Shown here: piece after piece, positions 58,256 to 64,000 of the stretch
Layout: every line of letters starts with the position of its first letter
Numbering within the stretch: the first letter of the stretch is position 1
IMG/VR virus record: IMGVR_UViG_3300047564_002353
Span: 1-64,000 of that record
Direction: 5' to 3' (one strand)
Source of the DNA: a virus
Length of the DNA stretch: 64,000 nucleotides
Made by a program: the position numbers and the translations under genes
Notes under the pieces: generated by a model
What the model was told of the DNA's origin: nothing
Database searches by the model: none
Seen by the model: the letters and a program-made list of their open reading frames with translations, nothing else

Positions 58256-58273
58256 ATATACCCCTCTTAGAGG

Positions 58274-58281
58274 TATTTATT
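58274..58281 (-). promoter_or_regulatory. Late promoter-like octamer AATAAATA
   Basis: AATAAATA on the minus strand, 18 bases before the ATG at 58255. Confidence 0.45.
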
Positions 58282-58288
58282 GAGAGGG

Positions 58289-58735
58289 TCATCTCCTATT
58301 ATTTTTATAGTCCTCGTTAATAATAGTTTTTTTAGCATGGCATACAAAACATAAACATTTTACATTGGCGGCAGAATCATCACCACCATCTGCTCTACGT
58401 GTTTCATTATGGTCACCATGCATTAATACTCTAGCAACTCTACGTTTAATCATTTCATCTGCAATATCTTTTAAACGAGAATCTTCTAGAGAATTATACC
58501 CGCACTCAGAACAAATCCAAGATCTATGAAATGTATGTAGACGATCAATACGACCCATACCACCATACTCTCTTTGCATGAGCTGATGTTCTCTACATAG
58601 TACATCCTGCCCCGGACCTTGCATCTGTGTAAGTTCGCTGCCACAACCTGGAACAGCACAAATTTTTCCTTCGTCCTTTAACAACTGAGTTGTGGTTTTA
58701 AACTTGTCATACTTGTAGTCCCTAAGAGTTTTCAT
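58289..58735 (-). CDS. Zinc-binding HNH-like protein
   Basis: The 148-residue product has three Cys pairs: CAVPGCGSEL, CSECGYNSL and CLCFVCHAKK, with a VLMHGDHNETRRADGG segment resembling an HNH His motif. It could be a DNA-cutting or regulatory zinc protein. Its ATG overlaps the stop of the 58732 gene (ATGA), so the two are made together. Confidence 0.65.
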   Translation of the reverse strand: MKTLRDYKYDKFKTTTQLLKDEGKICAVPGCGSELTQMQGPGQDVLCREHQLMQREYGGMGRIDRLHTFHRSWICSECGYNSLEDSRLKDIADEMIKRRVARVLMHGDHNETRRADGGDDSAANVKCLCFVCHAKKTIINEDYKNNRR

Positions 58736-59898
58736 ATAAACAAGTCCTCATCAGCTGGAACGAATTCGCTGTTGGTTCTAGGTTCTGGAAATTCCAAATG
58801 AGGAAGATTTTTAGAAAGCTGTTTAACTAAGAAGGGATAACCGTGTAATGGCTCTTTATTAAATCGAGAGCTAACTCCATACACATGAGCATCATGCCAT
58901 ACTTGATATGCAATCTGTGCCCGGACCCAAAATGTACTATTGGGTTCGAAATCACAATTCCAATATTTTTTAGTAATGCTTGCAATTTCATAAATGTAAG
59001 AGCTGTCTACTTTAATTTTGGCAGCACGACAGCGATCAAAGAAATATGACATCATGACAATTTCTTTTTCCACTACTGGACGATTATGACATCCTGCTGC
59101 TACAAGATAATCGCACACCCAATCCAATGTTTCTGGATTTAGTTTCATAAATTCTTGAGTACGACTGATTGCTCCTGCTTGTTTAGAATCTCCAAAATCA
59201 GTTTTGGTTAAAAAGAGATCATATTTTTCCAAAATTTGTTGTTTAGCTTCAACAAGGATCCATTCTGGTTTTTTAGATCCGTCAATTCGAACACCGTAAA
59301 TCATTTGCTCAATTTGATCAAACGTGTCTAATAGTTCTTTATATTCTCCACCATTGTGTCCAACAAAACTATCACGCATTTCAGGCTTTTGATCTGTTTT
59401 GTAAACATTAACAGGAACCATAATTTCGTCTTTTTCTGGATCTAATTCAAAAATCTGTGTTGCAATTATCCATAGTACCACCAAAGTATGTTGACCATCC
59501 CATGCCACATATTCTTCTTTCTTTTTATTTGGTTTGTAAACCTGTATAGGCATAACTTTAACAGGATTGAAATTGTTTAAAATTTCGCAACACCAAAAAT
59601 GTTTAAGTAATCGTTGCATGGTCGCATCGATTTTTGAAAACTTCATTTGGATATTTTTTGATTCCGGGAGTTTATCTAGCAGATCATCCCAATTTTTAAT
59701 ATCAGGATTTCTCCTACGCCATTCTGCTATGGCTGCGGATAATGATCTATCCACTGTTCGTTGAGTAATCGAAGGCAGATCGTTATATGTGTCGTTCCAA
59801 CGATCTTTAATTTTTAGAATTAAACTTGCACCATTATTAAAACGTGCATTTTTTTGGCTTGCATAGCTCGTGGCTACATTGATAGTTTTAGTAAGCAT
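58732..59898 (-). CDS. ParB/DGQHR-like protein, 388 residues
   Basis: The start MLTKTINVATSYASQ at 59898 follows AGGAGA. The core YVAWDGQHTLVVLWIIA has the DGQH motif of ParB/sulfiredoxin-fold proteins (DGQHR in DndB-like families), preceded by PIQVYKP and followed by VPVNVYKTD. The long helical C-terminal region ends ADEDLFI. The role may be DNA-linked regulation or modification-dependent defence; unknown. It heads the minus-strand operon from the divergent promoter. Confidence 0.65.
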   Translation of the reverse strand: MLTKTINVATSYASQKNARFNNGASLILKIKDRWNDTYNDLPSITQRTVDRSLSAAIAEWRRRNPDIKNWDDLLDKLPESKNIQMKFSKIDATMQRLLKHFWCCEILNNFNPVKVMPIQVYKPNKKKEEYVAWDGQHTLVVLWIIATQIFELDPEKDEIMVPVNVYKTDQKPEMRDSFVGHNGGEYKELLDTFDQIEQMIYGVRIDGSKKPEWILVEAKQQILEKYDLFLTKTDFGDSKQAGAISRTQEFMKLNPETLDWVCDYLVAAGCHNRPVVEKEIVMMSYFFDRCRAAKIKVDSSYIYEIASITKKYWNCDFEPNSTFWVRAQIAYQVWHDAHVYGVSSRFNKEPLHGYPFLVKQLSKNLPHLEFPEPRTNSEFVPADEDLFI

Positions 59899-59954
59899 TT
59901 TAGTTCTCCTATGTTTGCTTAGTTCCAGGCGGCCCATCCGCATATGGTGAAGTG

Positions 59955-59983
59955 ATTATATGGTTATTGATCTTAATTGTCAA
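59955..59983 (-). promoter_or_regulatory. Sigma70-type promoter, minus strand
   Basis: TTGACA (59983-59978), 17 bases, TATAAT (59960-59955), about 57 bases before the ATG at 59898. Confidence 0.82.
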
Positions 59984-59995
59984 ATCTAATTTTAC

Positions 59996-60024
59996 TTGAC
60001 TTTTACCAAATATTCTAATATAAT
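59996..60024 (+). promoter_or_regulatory. Sigma70-type promoter, plus strand
   Basis: TTGACT (59996-60001), 17 bases, TATAAT (60019-60024). The lipoprotein ATG at 60057 lies 33 bases later after AGGAAC. An ATG at 60031 lies exactly at the predicted start of the transcript but opens only a 20-codon frame. Confidence 0.8.
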
Positions 60025-60056
60025 AGCATCATGTTCAACAAATGCAGGAACTTTCC

Positions 60057-60242
60057 ATGCGTTACATTTTTGCAATTATTACTTTATCGCTAACAGCATG
60101 TTCTACTATTGAACAAATAGCAACAACTTGTCCAGGACTACGTCCGCATGATCCCCAAATGTGTAGAGGCGAGTTTTTCCAACAACTGCCCAATTTTGAA
60201 AACGAAGCATTGATCCGTAGACAACGTGGAGAAATTTGGTAA
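60057..60242 (+). CDS. Tiny lipoprotein, 61 residues
   Basis: The start MRYIFAIITLSLTACST at 60057 follows AGGAAC. The lipobox LTAC ends the signal, and the short mature part has two cysteines (TTCPGL, MCRGEFF). It should be lipid anchored. It is the first gene of the plus-strand operon. Function unknown; envelope modification during early infection is a guess. Confidence 0.7.
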   Translation: MRYIFAIITLSLTACSTIEQIATTCPGLRPHDPQMCRGEFFQQLPNFENEALIRRQRGEIW

Positions 60243-60565
60243 TGAAAGCATACAAGGAAATTACTGATTGGGCAAGCCCTAATCATACCTATCTTTTGGA
60301 TGGTACAAACCTAGTGGCTTATATTATAGACGGAACTAATAATCCGTTTTATTTTAAGAATCCAATTAAAGGATTTGACAAGCGTGGTCGCAAATTTATC
60401 GAATTAGATGACAACCCGTTCGAAGTGAAAGTACAATCCGCTCTTAGAGAAGTTAAGGGCAGTAAAGGTAATAGCTATTTTGTTAACGATGTAGAAGGCA
60501 CTTGCACCTGTCCAGGCTTTATATACAGAGGCAAGTGTAAACACGTGGAGACAGACAGTGAATAA
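60242..60565 (+). CDS. SWIM zinc-finger protein
   Basis: The ATG at 60242 overlaps the lipoprotein TAA (TAATG). The 107-residue product ends with SYFVNDVEGTCTCPGFIYRG and KCKHVETDSE, the CxC-x(n)-CxH pattern of SWIM domains, after a beta region (FEVKVQSALREVKGSKGN). SWIM domains bind DNA or proteins. The small size suggests a regulator or accessory factor. Confidence 0.8.
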   Translation: MKAYKEITDWASPNHTYLLDGTNLVAYIIDGTNNPFYFKNPIKGFDKRGRKFIELDDNPFEVKVQSALREVKGSKGNSYFVNDVEGTCTCPGFIYRGKCKHVETDSE

Positions 60566-60767
60566 TCGACTTGAAGATTTGTTGTACCAATCTGGACTGA
60601 CTGCACAGGGCTGTTGGGACGAGCTTGACGACTATGCAAAGCAAGGTATAGAAAAGTTCGCCGAGTTGATTGTGCGAGACAATATCCAGACCTTGCGTAG
60701 TAACGGCTATGACGATGCAGCACAGTGTCTACAGGATATACACTTTGGACTTGACTATCCAGTATGA
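60558..60767 (+). CDS. Small helical protein, 69 residues
   Basis: The frame starts with GTG overlapping the SWIM gene. The product (MNNRLEDLLYQSGLTAQGCWD...) has helices KQGIEKFAELIVRDNIQTL and ends DIHFGLDYPV. I recall similar small proteins in T4-like phages, with no function known. Confidence 0.65.
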   Translation: MNNRLEDLLYQSGLTAQGCWDELDDYAKQGIEKFAELIVRDNIQTLRSNGYDDAAQCLQDIHFGLDYPV

Positions 60768-61219
60768 CTAAAAGAATCTTTTATGAAAAGGTTGGGCGTA
60801 GGTACAAGCCTGTGTATGAGTATGACCAAGGCCTGATGGATGCTTTTCCTAAAGGCATTCATTTGATTATGTGCTACCCTGGAGGGCAATCAACTCGTTA
60901 CAGTGTTGATCCTAACTATGCTGCTATGATTGCCGCAGGCCGTGTTGCCGAAGATGCTATCTGCGAAGCTATTCGTAAAGCGTCTGAACTACGTCCTACT
61001 CGTACAGCTATGACACAGGCAGAAATTGACGCTTGGGAAAATCTTGTTGAAGTATGGGGAGAGAATGTACGAACACTAAATGGATTGTCAGTGCGCGACA
61101 TTGCCGAAGCCGGTGTTAAGGCTATGATGTCAGAAGCTGATCAACTACTACAGAATCCCAGTGTGCGCCTAGCATACGAAAAGTTTTTAACAGTGGCCAG
61201 ATTGGTCAAGGAGAAATAA
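60764..61219 (+). CDS. Conserved-looking phage protein, 151 residues
   Basis: The product (MTKRIFYEKVGRRYKPVYEYDQGLMD...) has KGIHLIMCYPGGQSTRYSVD and a helical C-terminal half (AEAGVKAMMSEADQLLQNP). It resembles proteins of aquatic T4-like phages without a known function. Its ATG overlaps the previous stop by 4 bases. Confidence 0.7.
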   Translation: MTKRIFYEKVGRRYKPVYEYDQGLMDAFPKGIHLIMCYPGGQSTRYSVDPNYAAMIAAGRVAEDAICEAIRKASELRPTRTAMTQAEIDAWENLVEVWGENVRTLNGLSVRDIAEAGVKAMMSEADQLLQNPSVRLAYEKFLTVARLVKEK

Positions 61220-61494
61220 TGACAGATTTGTTATACTTTTTTGCTGTACCTATTTTTATTATCATTATATTCACAATGTTGTACAGAGGCGGTAGCAAGA
61301 ACTATAAGATTATTAAAGAAACAAACACATTAGGAGAATCAAAATACGAAGTGTGGTTTGAATACGAAAGTCTAGACTGTGCCAGTCGCAATTGGCACAA
61401 GGAAGCAGAGTATGCTACATTAGAAGAAGCAGACGCATTCATAGCTAGACAATTTAAAACTAGAGAAACCGTTAGAGAAGGAAAACTAAAATGA
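61219..61494 (+). CDS. Single-pass membrane protein, 91 residues
   Basis: The product has one N-terminal membrane segment (LLYFFAVPIFIIIIFTMLY) and a cytoplasmic tail with YEVWFEYESLDCASRNWHKE. It starts in a TAATG overlap. No family recognised. Confidence 0.65.
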   Translation: MTDLLYFFAVPIFIIIIFTMLYRGGSKNYKIIKETNTLGESKYEVWFEYESLDCASRNWHKEAEYATLEEADAFIARQFKTRETVREGKLK

Positions 61495-61682
61495 TTTTTA
61501 TTGCTATGTTTACTGCTATTGCTTCCTTCTTCCTAGCAGGTATGCATGCCAGTTTGATTACAACAAACAAACAGGATAAACTAACCGTTAGACCAATGCA
61601 ATACATTTGGATTGGTATCCTTATTCTTAATGGATTGTACTTTTTTATTTCCAGCATTGGTTATTACTCTTGTGACATATGA
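61491..61682 (+). CDS. Two-pass membrane protein, 63 residues
   Basis: The product has two hydrophobic segments (FIAMFTAIASFFLAG, YIWIGILILNGLYFFI) with a basic loop between them. It starts in an ATGA overlap. It is probably a small inner-membrane protein. No family recognised. Confidence 0.65.
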   Translation: MIFIAMFTAIASFFLAGMHASLITTNKQDKLTVRPMQYIWIGILILNGLYFFISSIGYYSCDI

Positions 61683-61912
61683 AACTTAAAACTTGTGAAG
61701 TAGGCATGTTTAAACTGCCAGGTATTATTGTCGAACGTCCAGAAGATTGGAGTGACCATCTATGGGAATCTACACAAGATGAAATGGATGTATGGGCCGC
61801 CAGTGAACAAGGCACGGGAACACGCATGACAGAATATCTTTGGAGCTTTCGTAAAGAAAGTCAAAGAGATTGGTTTATATTAAGATGGAGTGGTAATGAA
61901 GAGACGAATTAA
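61679..61912 (+). CDS. Array protein 1, 77 residues
   Basis: The first of eight consecutive small genes whose products share a C-terminal motif. This one ends LWSFRKESQRDWFILRWSGN. The N-terminal part (KLKTCEVGMFKLPGIIVERP) is unlike the others. No function known; starts by ATGA overlap. Confidence 0.65.
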   Translation: MKLKTCEVGMFKLPGIIVERPEDWSDHLWESTQDEMDVWAASEQGTGTRMTEYLWSFRKESQRDWFILRWSGNEETN

Positions 61913-62195
61913 AAAGGTAGATCGAAGATTCAAAGGGTTTCATGATTGGAAATATTATGTAGATCTAGTTAAGTCGCCTATAGCCACAGAAGAACATTTT
62001 TATAATATCCAAGTATGGTGTTGGGATACATGGGGTCCTAGCAAGGAAATATCTTTTTGGAATGAAGCTAGAGATAAAGGTTGGCGAGATAAAACACAAA
62101 ACGATAAGTGGTGTTGGCATCTCGACGAGTGGACTGCTAGAATATACTTGAAGTCTGATAAAGAAGCAGACTGGTTTTCACTAAAGTATGCGTAA
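61896..62195 (+). CDS. Array protein 2, 99 residues
   Basis: I start at MKRRIKKVDRRFKGFHDW (61896). It is Trp-rich (DTWGPSKEISFWNEARDKGW, DKWCWHLDEW) and ends RIYLKSDKEADWFSLKYA, the shared tail. It overlaps the preceding gene by 17 bases. Function unknown. Confidence 0.65.
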   Translation: MKRRIKKVDRRFKGFHDWKYYVDLVKSPIATEEHFYNIQVWCWDTWGPSKEISFWNEARDKGWRDKTQNDKWCWHLDEWTARIYLKSDKEADWFSLKYA

Positions 62196-62457
62196 GCGAG
62201 CTATCGTGAACAGTAGAAATATACGCGACGATTACTTTATTGCTCTAAGAAAAGCTTGGATGGAGTTCCACAAACCTAGAGATACTATGGCATCACCGGA
62301 AAATCATCGGTTGAATACTAACGATTTTTATCGTTACTGCGAAAACAAATGGGGCTTCAAAGTCTTACAATCGGATGGAGGTATCAGTGAAAACTATAGT
62401 GTAGTAGACGATGCTAAATTTATGTTGTTTAAATTAAAATACTATTCTCGTGTATAA
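62188..62457 (+). CDS. Array protein 3, 89 residues
   Basis: The product (MRKRAIVNSRNIRDDYF...) is basic at the start and ends VVDDAKFMLFKLKYYSRV, a variant of the shared tail with Met-Leu-Phe in place of Trp-Phe. It overlaps the previous gene by 8 bases. Confidence 0.65.
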   Translation: MRKRAIVNSRNIRDDYFIALRKAWMEFHKPRDTMASPENHRLNTNDFYRYCENKWGFKVLQSDGGISENYSVVDDAKFMLFKLKYYSRV

Positions 62458-62833
62458 ATGGCAACAGGAAATTTTAAATCGAATGGCACAATTTAAAGGC
62501 AAAGGATTGATTACAATGACCGGACGAGGTAGTGGCAAGTCTTGGAATCGAGATGCTGTTCGACGGCTGATAGACGATCTTGGACCATATACTCTTAAAA
62601 CTGAAGTAAGACAACTGCACGAAGAGCCTTACTATGTTATCCAGCCTGTAGGCTGGATGAATGCTAGCGAGAACAGCCAATGGAGTAATATGGTTGGCTG
62701 GTGCGTAGAAACATTTGGTCCTACTAGTGACGACGGTGTGTGGACTCCTGGACAGCGTTGGTATGTGAACAATGCTAAGTTTTGGTTCAAAGATGTCAAA
62801 GACAGAGATTGGTTTATCCTGAGGTGGTCATGA
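62450..62833 (+). CDS. Array protein 4, 127 residues
   Basis: Starts with GTG. The N-terminal part has ITMTGRGSGKSWNRDAVRRL, superficially like a P-loop (GRGSGKS), but there is no Walker B or ATPase fold for it in so short a protein. The end FWFKDVKDRDWFILRWS is the shared tail. It is the longest of the array. Confidence 0.62.
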   Translation: MYKWQQEILNRMAQFKGKGLITMTGRGSGKSWNRDAVRRLIDDLGPYTLKTEVRQLHEEPYYVIQPVGWMNASENSQWSNMVGWCVETFGPTSDDGVWTPGQRWYVNNAKFWFKDVKDRDWFILRWS

Positions 62834-63039
62834 GAGTTTTGAATAAAAAATATTGGCCGCATCTAGTGGTTATTGATAAACCCAGTGACACATTAAATCT
62901 TACAGAAATGGAAATATGGTTAGGTAATCAATTTAAGACTTATCATAAAAGATGGTATATTGTTCAAGGATTTCGTCATACAGAATTTTATTTTAAAACT
63001 GAAAAAGATGCACATTGGTTTTCTTTGAGATGGTTATGA
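62830..63039 (+). CDS. Array protein 5, 69 residues
   Basis: I start at MRVLNKKYWPHLVV (62830), an ATGA overlap. The product has LTEMEIWLGNQFKTYHKRWYI and ends EFYFKTEKDAHWFSLRWL, the clearest form of the shared tail. Confidence 0.65.
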   Translation: MRVLNKKYWPHLVVIDKPSDTLNLTEMEIWLGNQFKTYHKRWYIVQGFRHTEFYFKTEKDAHWFSLRWL

Positions 63040-63320
63040 CTACACGAATCGATTTGATCTCAGGTGTAGGTTGGATGCTGTTTCACGAGTTACACGAACA
63101 GTATGCAGGCATGCCTGGAGAACAGTTTGTCGAACTGTTCGAACAGACTTATCACTGTCGAATCGGATACTCATTTGTAAAACCAGTAGAAGGAGCTGCA
63201 CCTGTGAAACATTTCTATATGGAATTTACTCCAGAACAGTTTACTATGTTTCAATTAAAATACGCAGATCATCCTCAAAGAATAGTTTTTATGCCTGAAG
63301 AGCGGTTCAGTGATAATTGA
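63036..63320 (+). CDS. Array protein 6, 94 residues
   Basis: I start at MTTRIDLISGVGWMLF (63036), an ATGA overlap. The shared tail here is FYMEFTPEQFTMFQLKYAD, followed by a short extension (PQRIVFMPEERFSDN). Confidence 0.62.
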   Translation: MTTRIDLISGVGWMLFHELHEQYAGMPGEQFVELFEQTYHCRIGYSFVKPVEGAAPVKHFYMEFTPEQFTMFQLKYADHPQRIVFMPEERFSDN

Positions 63321-63588
63321 TATTACAGAACTGTTTACAATACAACACAAAGCTATGGCCTCAGTGCTTGACTGGTTGGATCATCACGTAGGCACATACA
63401 TAGGACCAGGCACTGGATTCTGTGATGATTTATACATCGATGGTGGAAGAGAATCTGTATTACATATCGGTCAAGGTTGGCAAATTAGTGCAGTAGATTA
63501 TGTAGATGGATATGGTCATACAATGATCTATGAATTAGATATCACCGACGATAAGTTGGCTACATTTTTTATATTGAAGTTTTTATAA
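63310..63588 (+). CDS. Array protein 7, 92 residues
   Basis: GTG start at 63310, overlapping the previous gene by 11 bases. The product (ITELFTIQHKAMASVLDWLD...) ends MIYELDITDDKLATFFILKFL, a diverged form of the shared tail. Confidence 0.6.
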   Translation: MIIDITELFTIQHKAMASVLDWLDHHVGTYIGPGTGFCDDLYIDGGRESVLHIGQGWQISAVDYVDGYGHTMIYELDITDDKLATFFILKFL

Positions 63589-63827
63589 TGAGCGTACAGA
63601 AACTATTTGTGAATCATATTGACGCTAATCGTACTTTGGACATTGTCTACGAACTTAGAGCCATGGGTCTACAAAATGGTATAGACTTTAACTTCTGTTA
63701 TATTAATAGAGAACAAGGTTGGCTAACGCTTGATGAAGACGGAGAGCCATATGAAGAACCTTGGGGTGCTGAATTCACTTTTACAGACGAGAAGTGGGCC
63801 ACTTGGTTCACACTAAAATACCTATGA
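63588..63827 (+). CDS. Array protein 8, 79 residues
   Basis: ATG in a TAATG overlap. The product (MSVQKLFVNHIDANRTLDI...) ends AEFTFTDEKWATWFTLKYL, again the shared tail. It is acidic in the middle (LDEDGEPYEEPWG). Confidence 0.65.
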   Translation: MSVQKLFVNHIDANRTLDIVYELRAMGLQNGIDFNFCYINREQGWLTLDEDGEPYEEPWGAEFTFTDEKWATWFTLKYL

Positions 63828-64000
63828 CAATAACTAGATCAGAGATAGAAGAAGAACTAACTGCTGAGATGGCTAAGACTATACAAGAAGAATTAGATGC
63901 TGATATTATTTGGCATTTAATTGAACGAGAAAACTGGCCTTATGATTATTATATCGAATTGCGACCAATGGATCTGGCCTGGGTTAGTCAGACTTTTAAG
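63824..64000 (+). CDS. Partial next gene, start only
   Basis: An ATG overlapping the previous stop (ATGA) opens a frame with MTITRSEIEEELTAEMAKT and IIWHLIERENWPYDYYI that is still open at the right edge after 59 codons. It probably continues the same operon; the shared tail, if present, would lie beyond the window. Confidence 0.6.
   Translation, partial: MTITRSEIEEELTAEMAKTIQEELDADIIWHLIERENWPYDYYIELRPMDLAWVSQTFK

Noticed and set aside
60031-60093. 20-codon leader peptide at the plus-strand promoter start
   Set aside because: The ATG sits at the predicted transcript start, but the frame overlaps the lipoprotein signal with no sign of its own selection; kept only as a note.
62450-62833. P-loop NTPase from GRGSGKS
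   Set aside because: The residue expected at the start of Walker A is Thr, no Walker B is seen, and the protein is only 127 residues with a family tail shared by non-P-loop neighbours.
1-64000. tRNA or rRNA genes
   Set aside because: No gap is long enough with a cloverleaf-like pattern; intergenic spaces are short and hold promoters, terminators or leaders.

Overview
The window is a 64-kb piece of a large tailed phage of the T4-like myovirus type (Caudoviricetes), with the low-GC, gene-dense style of aquatic phages that infect Gram-negative bacteria. The evidence is class Ia ribonucleotide reductase with glutaredoxin, several very long collagen-like and LamG-type tail-fibre proteins, a PAAR spike tip, T4-type late promoter octamers ((N)ATAAATA), and genes that overlap by 1-4 bases in ATGA or TAATG junctions. 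Lipoprotein signals, heptose/LPS-type sugar genes and host-like iscU, iscA and yqgE genes point to a Gram-negative, probably proteobacterial, host. No terminase, portal, major capsid, DNA polymerase or tRNA gene is visible, so the window covers only part of the genome.

Layout. 0-4.5 kb (minus strand): a membrane protein, three exported surface/lipoproteins, a SleB-like cell-wall hydrolase. 4.5-12 kb (minus): a metal/redox and nucleotide module: IscA, IscU, a 26-residue basic peptide, an Hc1-like histone protein, a HAD phosphatase, PAAR, a Sm-like protein, glutaredoxin, NrdB, Fe/Mn superoxide dismutase and NrdA. 12-15 kb: a beta-helix tail fibre, a GIY-YIG homing endonuclease and a PD-(D/E)XK exonuclease. 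15-24 kb (minus): virion or internal-protein genes, many beginning with a short T4-like capsid-targeting motif; two nucleotidyltransferase folds, a KxDG ligase-like protein and a metallopeptidase lie here. 24.1-25.0 kb is a plus-strand island of four small genes closed by a bidirectional terminator. 25-29 kb: more structural proteins. 29-35 kb: a glycan operon (epimerase, heptose-kinase-like, adenylyltransferase-like, cupin, and a 1117-residue fusion of three glycosyltransferases and an FkbM methyltransferase). 35-52.5 kb: an adhesin region with LamG repeats, Gly-X-Y (collagen-like) repeats and beta-helix proteins. 52.5-60 kb: accessory and lysis functions (secreted SNase, YbaN-like DUF454, HNH, YqgE/AlgH, SGNH plus muramidase, a second epimerase, a DGQHT-motif protein). 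At 59.95-60.02 kb transcription diverges. 60-64 kb (plus): an operon of very small genes in which eight consecutive products share one C-terminal motif.

Regulation is unusually readable. Ten sigma70-type promoters (TTGACA-like, exactly 17 bp, TATAAT-like) precede the metabolic and accessory genes, and T4-type late octamers precede virion genes. In several cases the promoter is built around the stop codon of the upstream gene. At three promoters the predicted start of transcription is the A of the ATG, so those mRNAs are probably leaderless.

The most interesting hidden element is a probable programmed -1 frameshift at 15430. A virion protein ends at an A9-G-TAA slippery site followed by a 12-bp hairpin, and a 106-codon open frame with no start codon of its own continues in the -1 frame.
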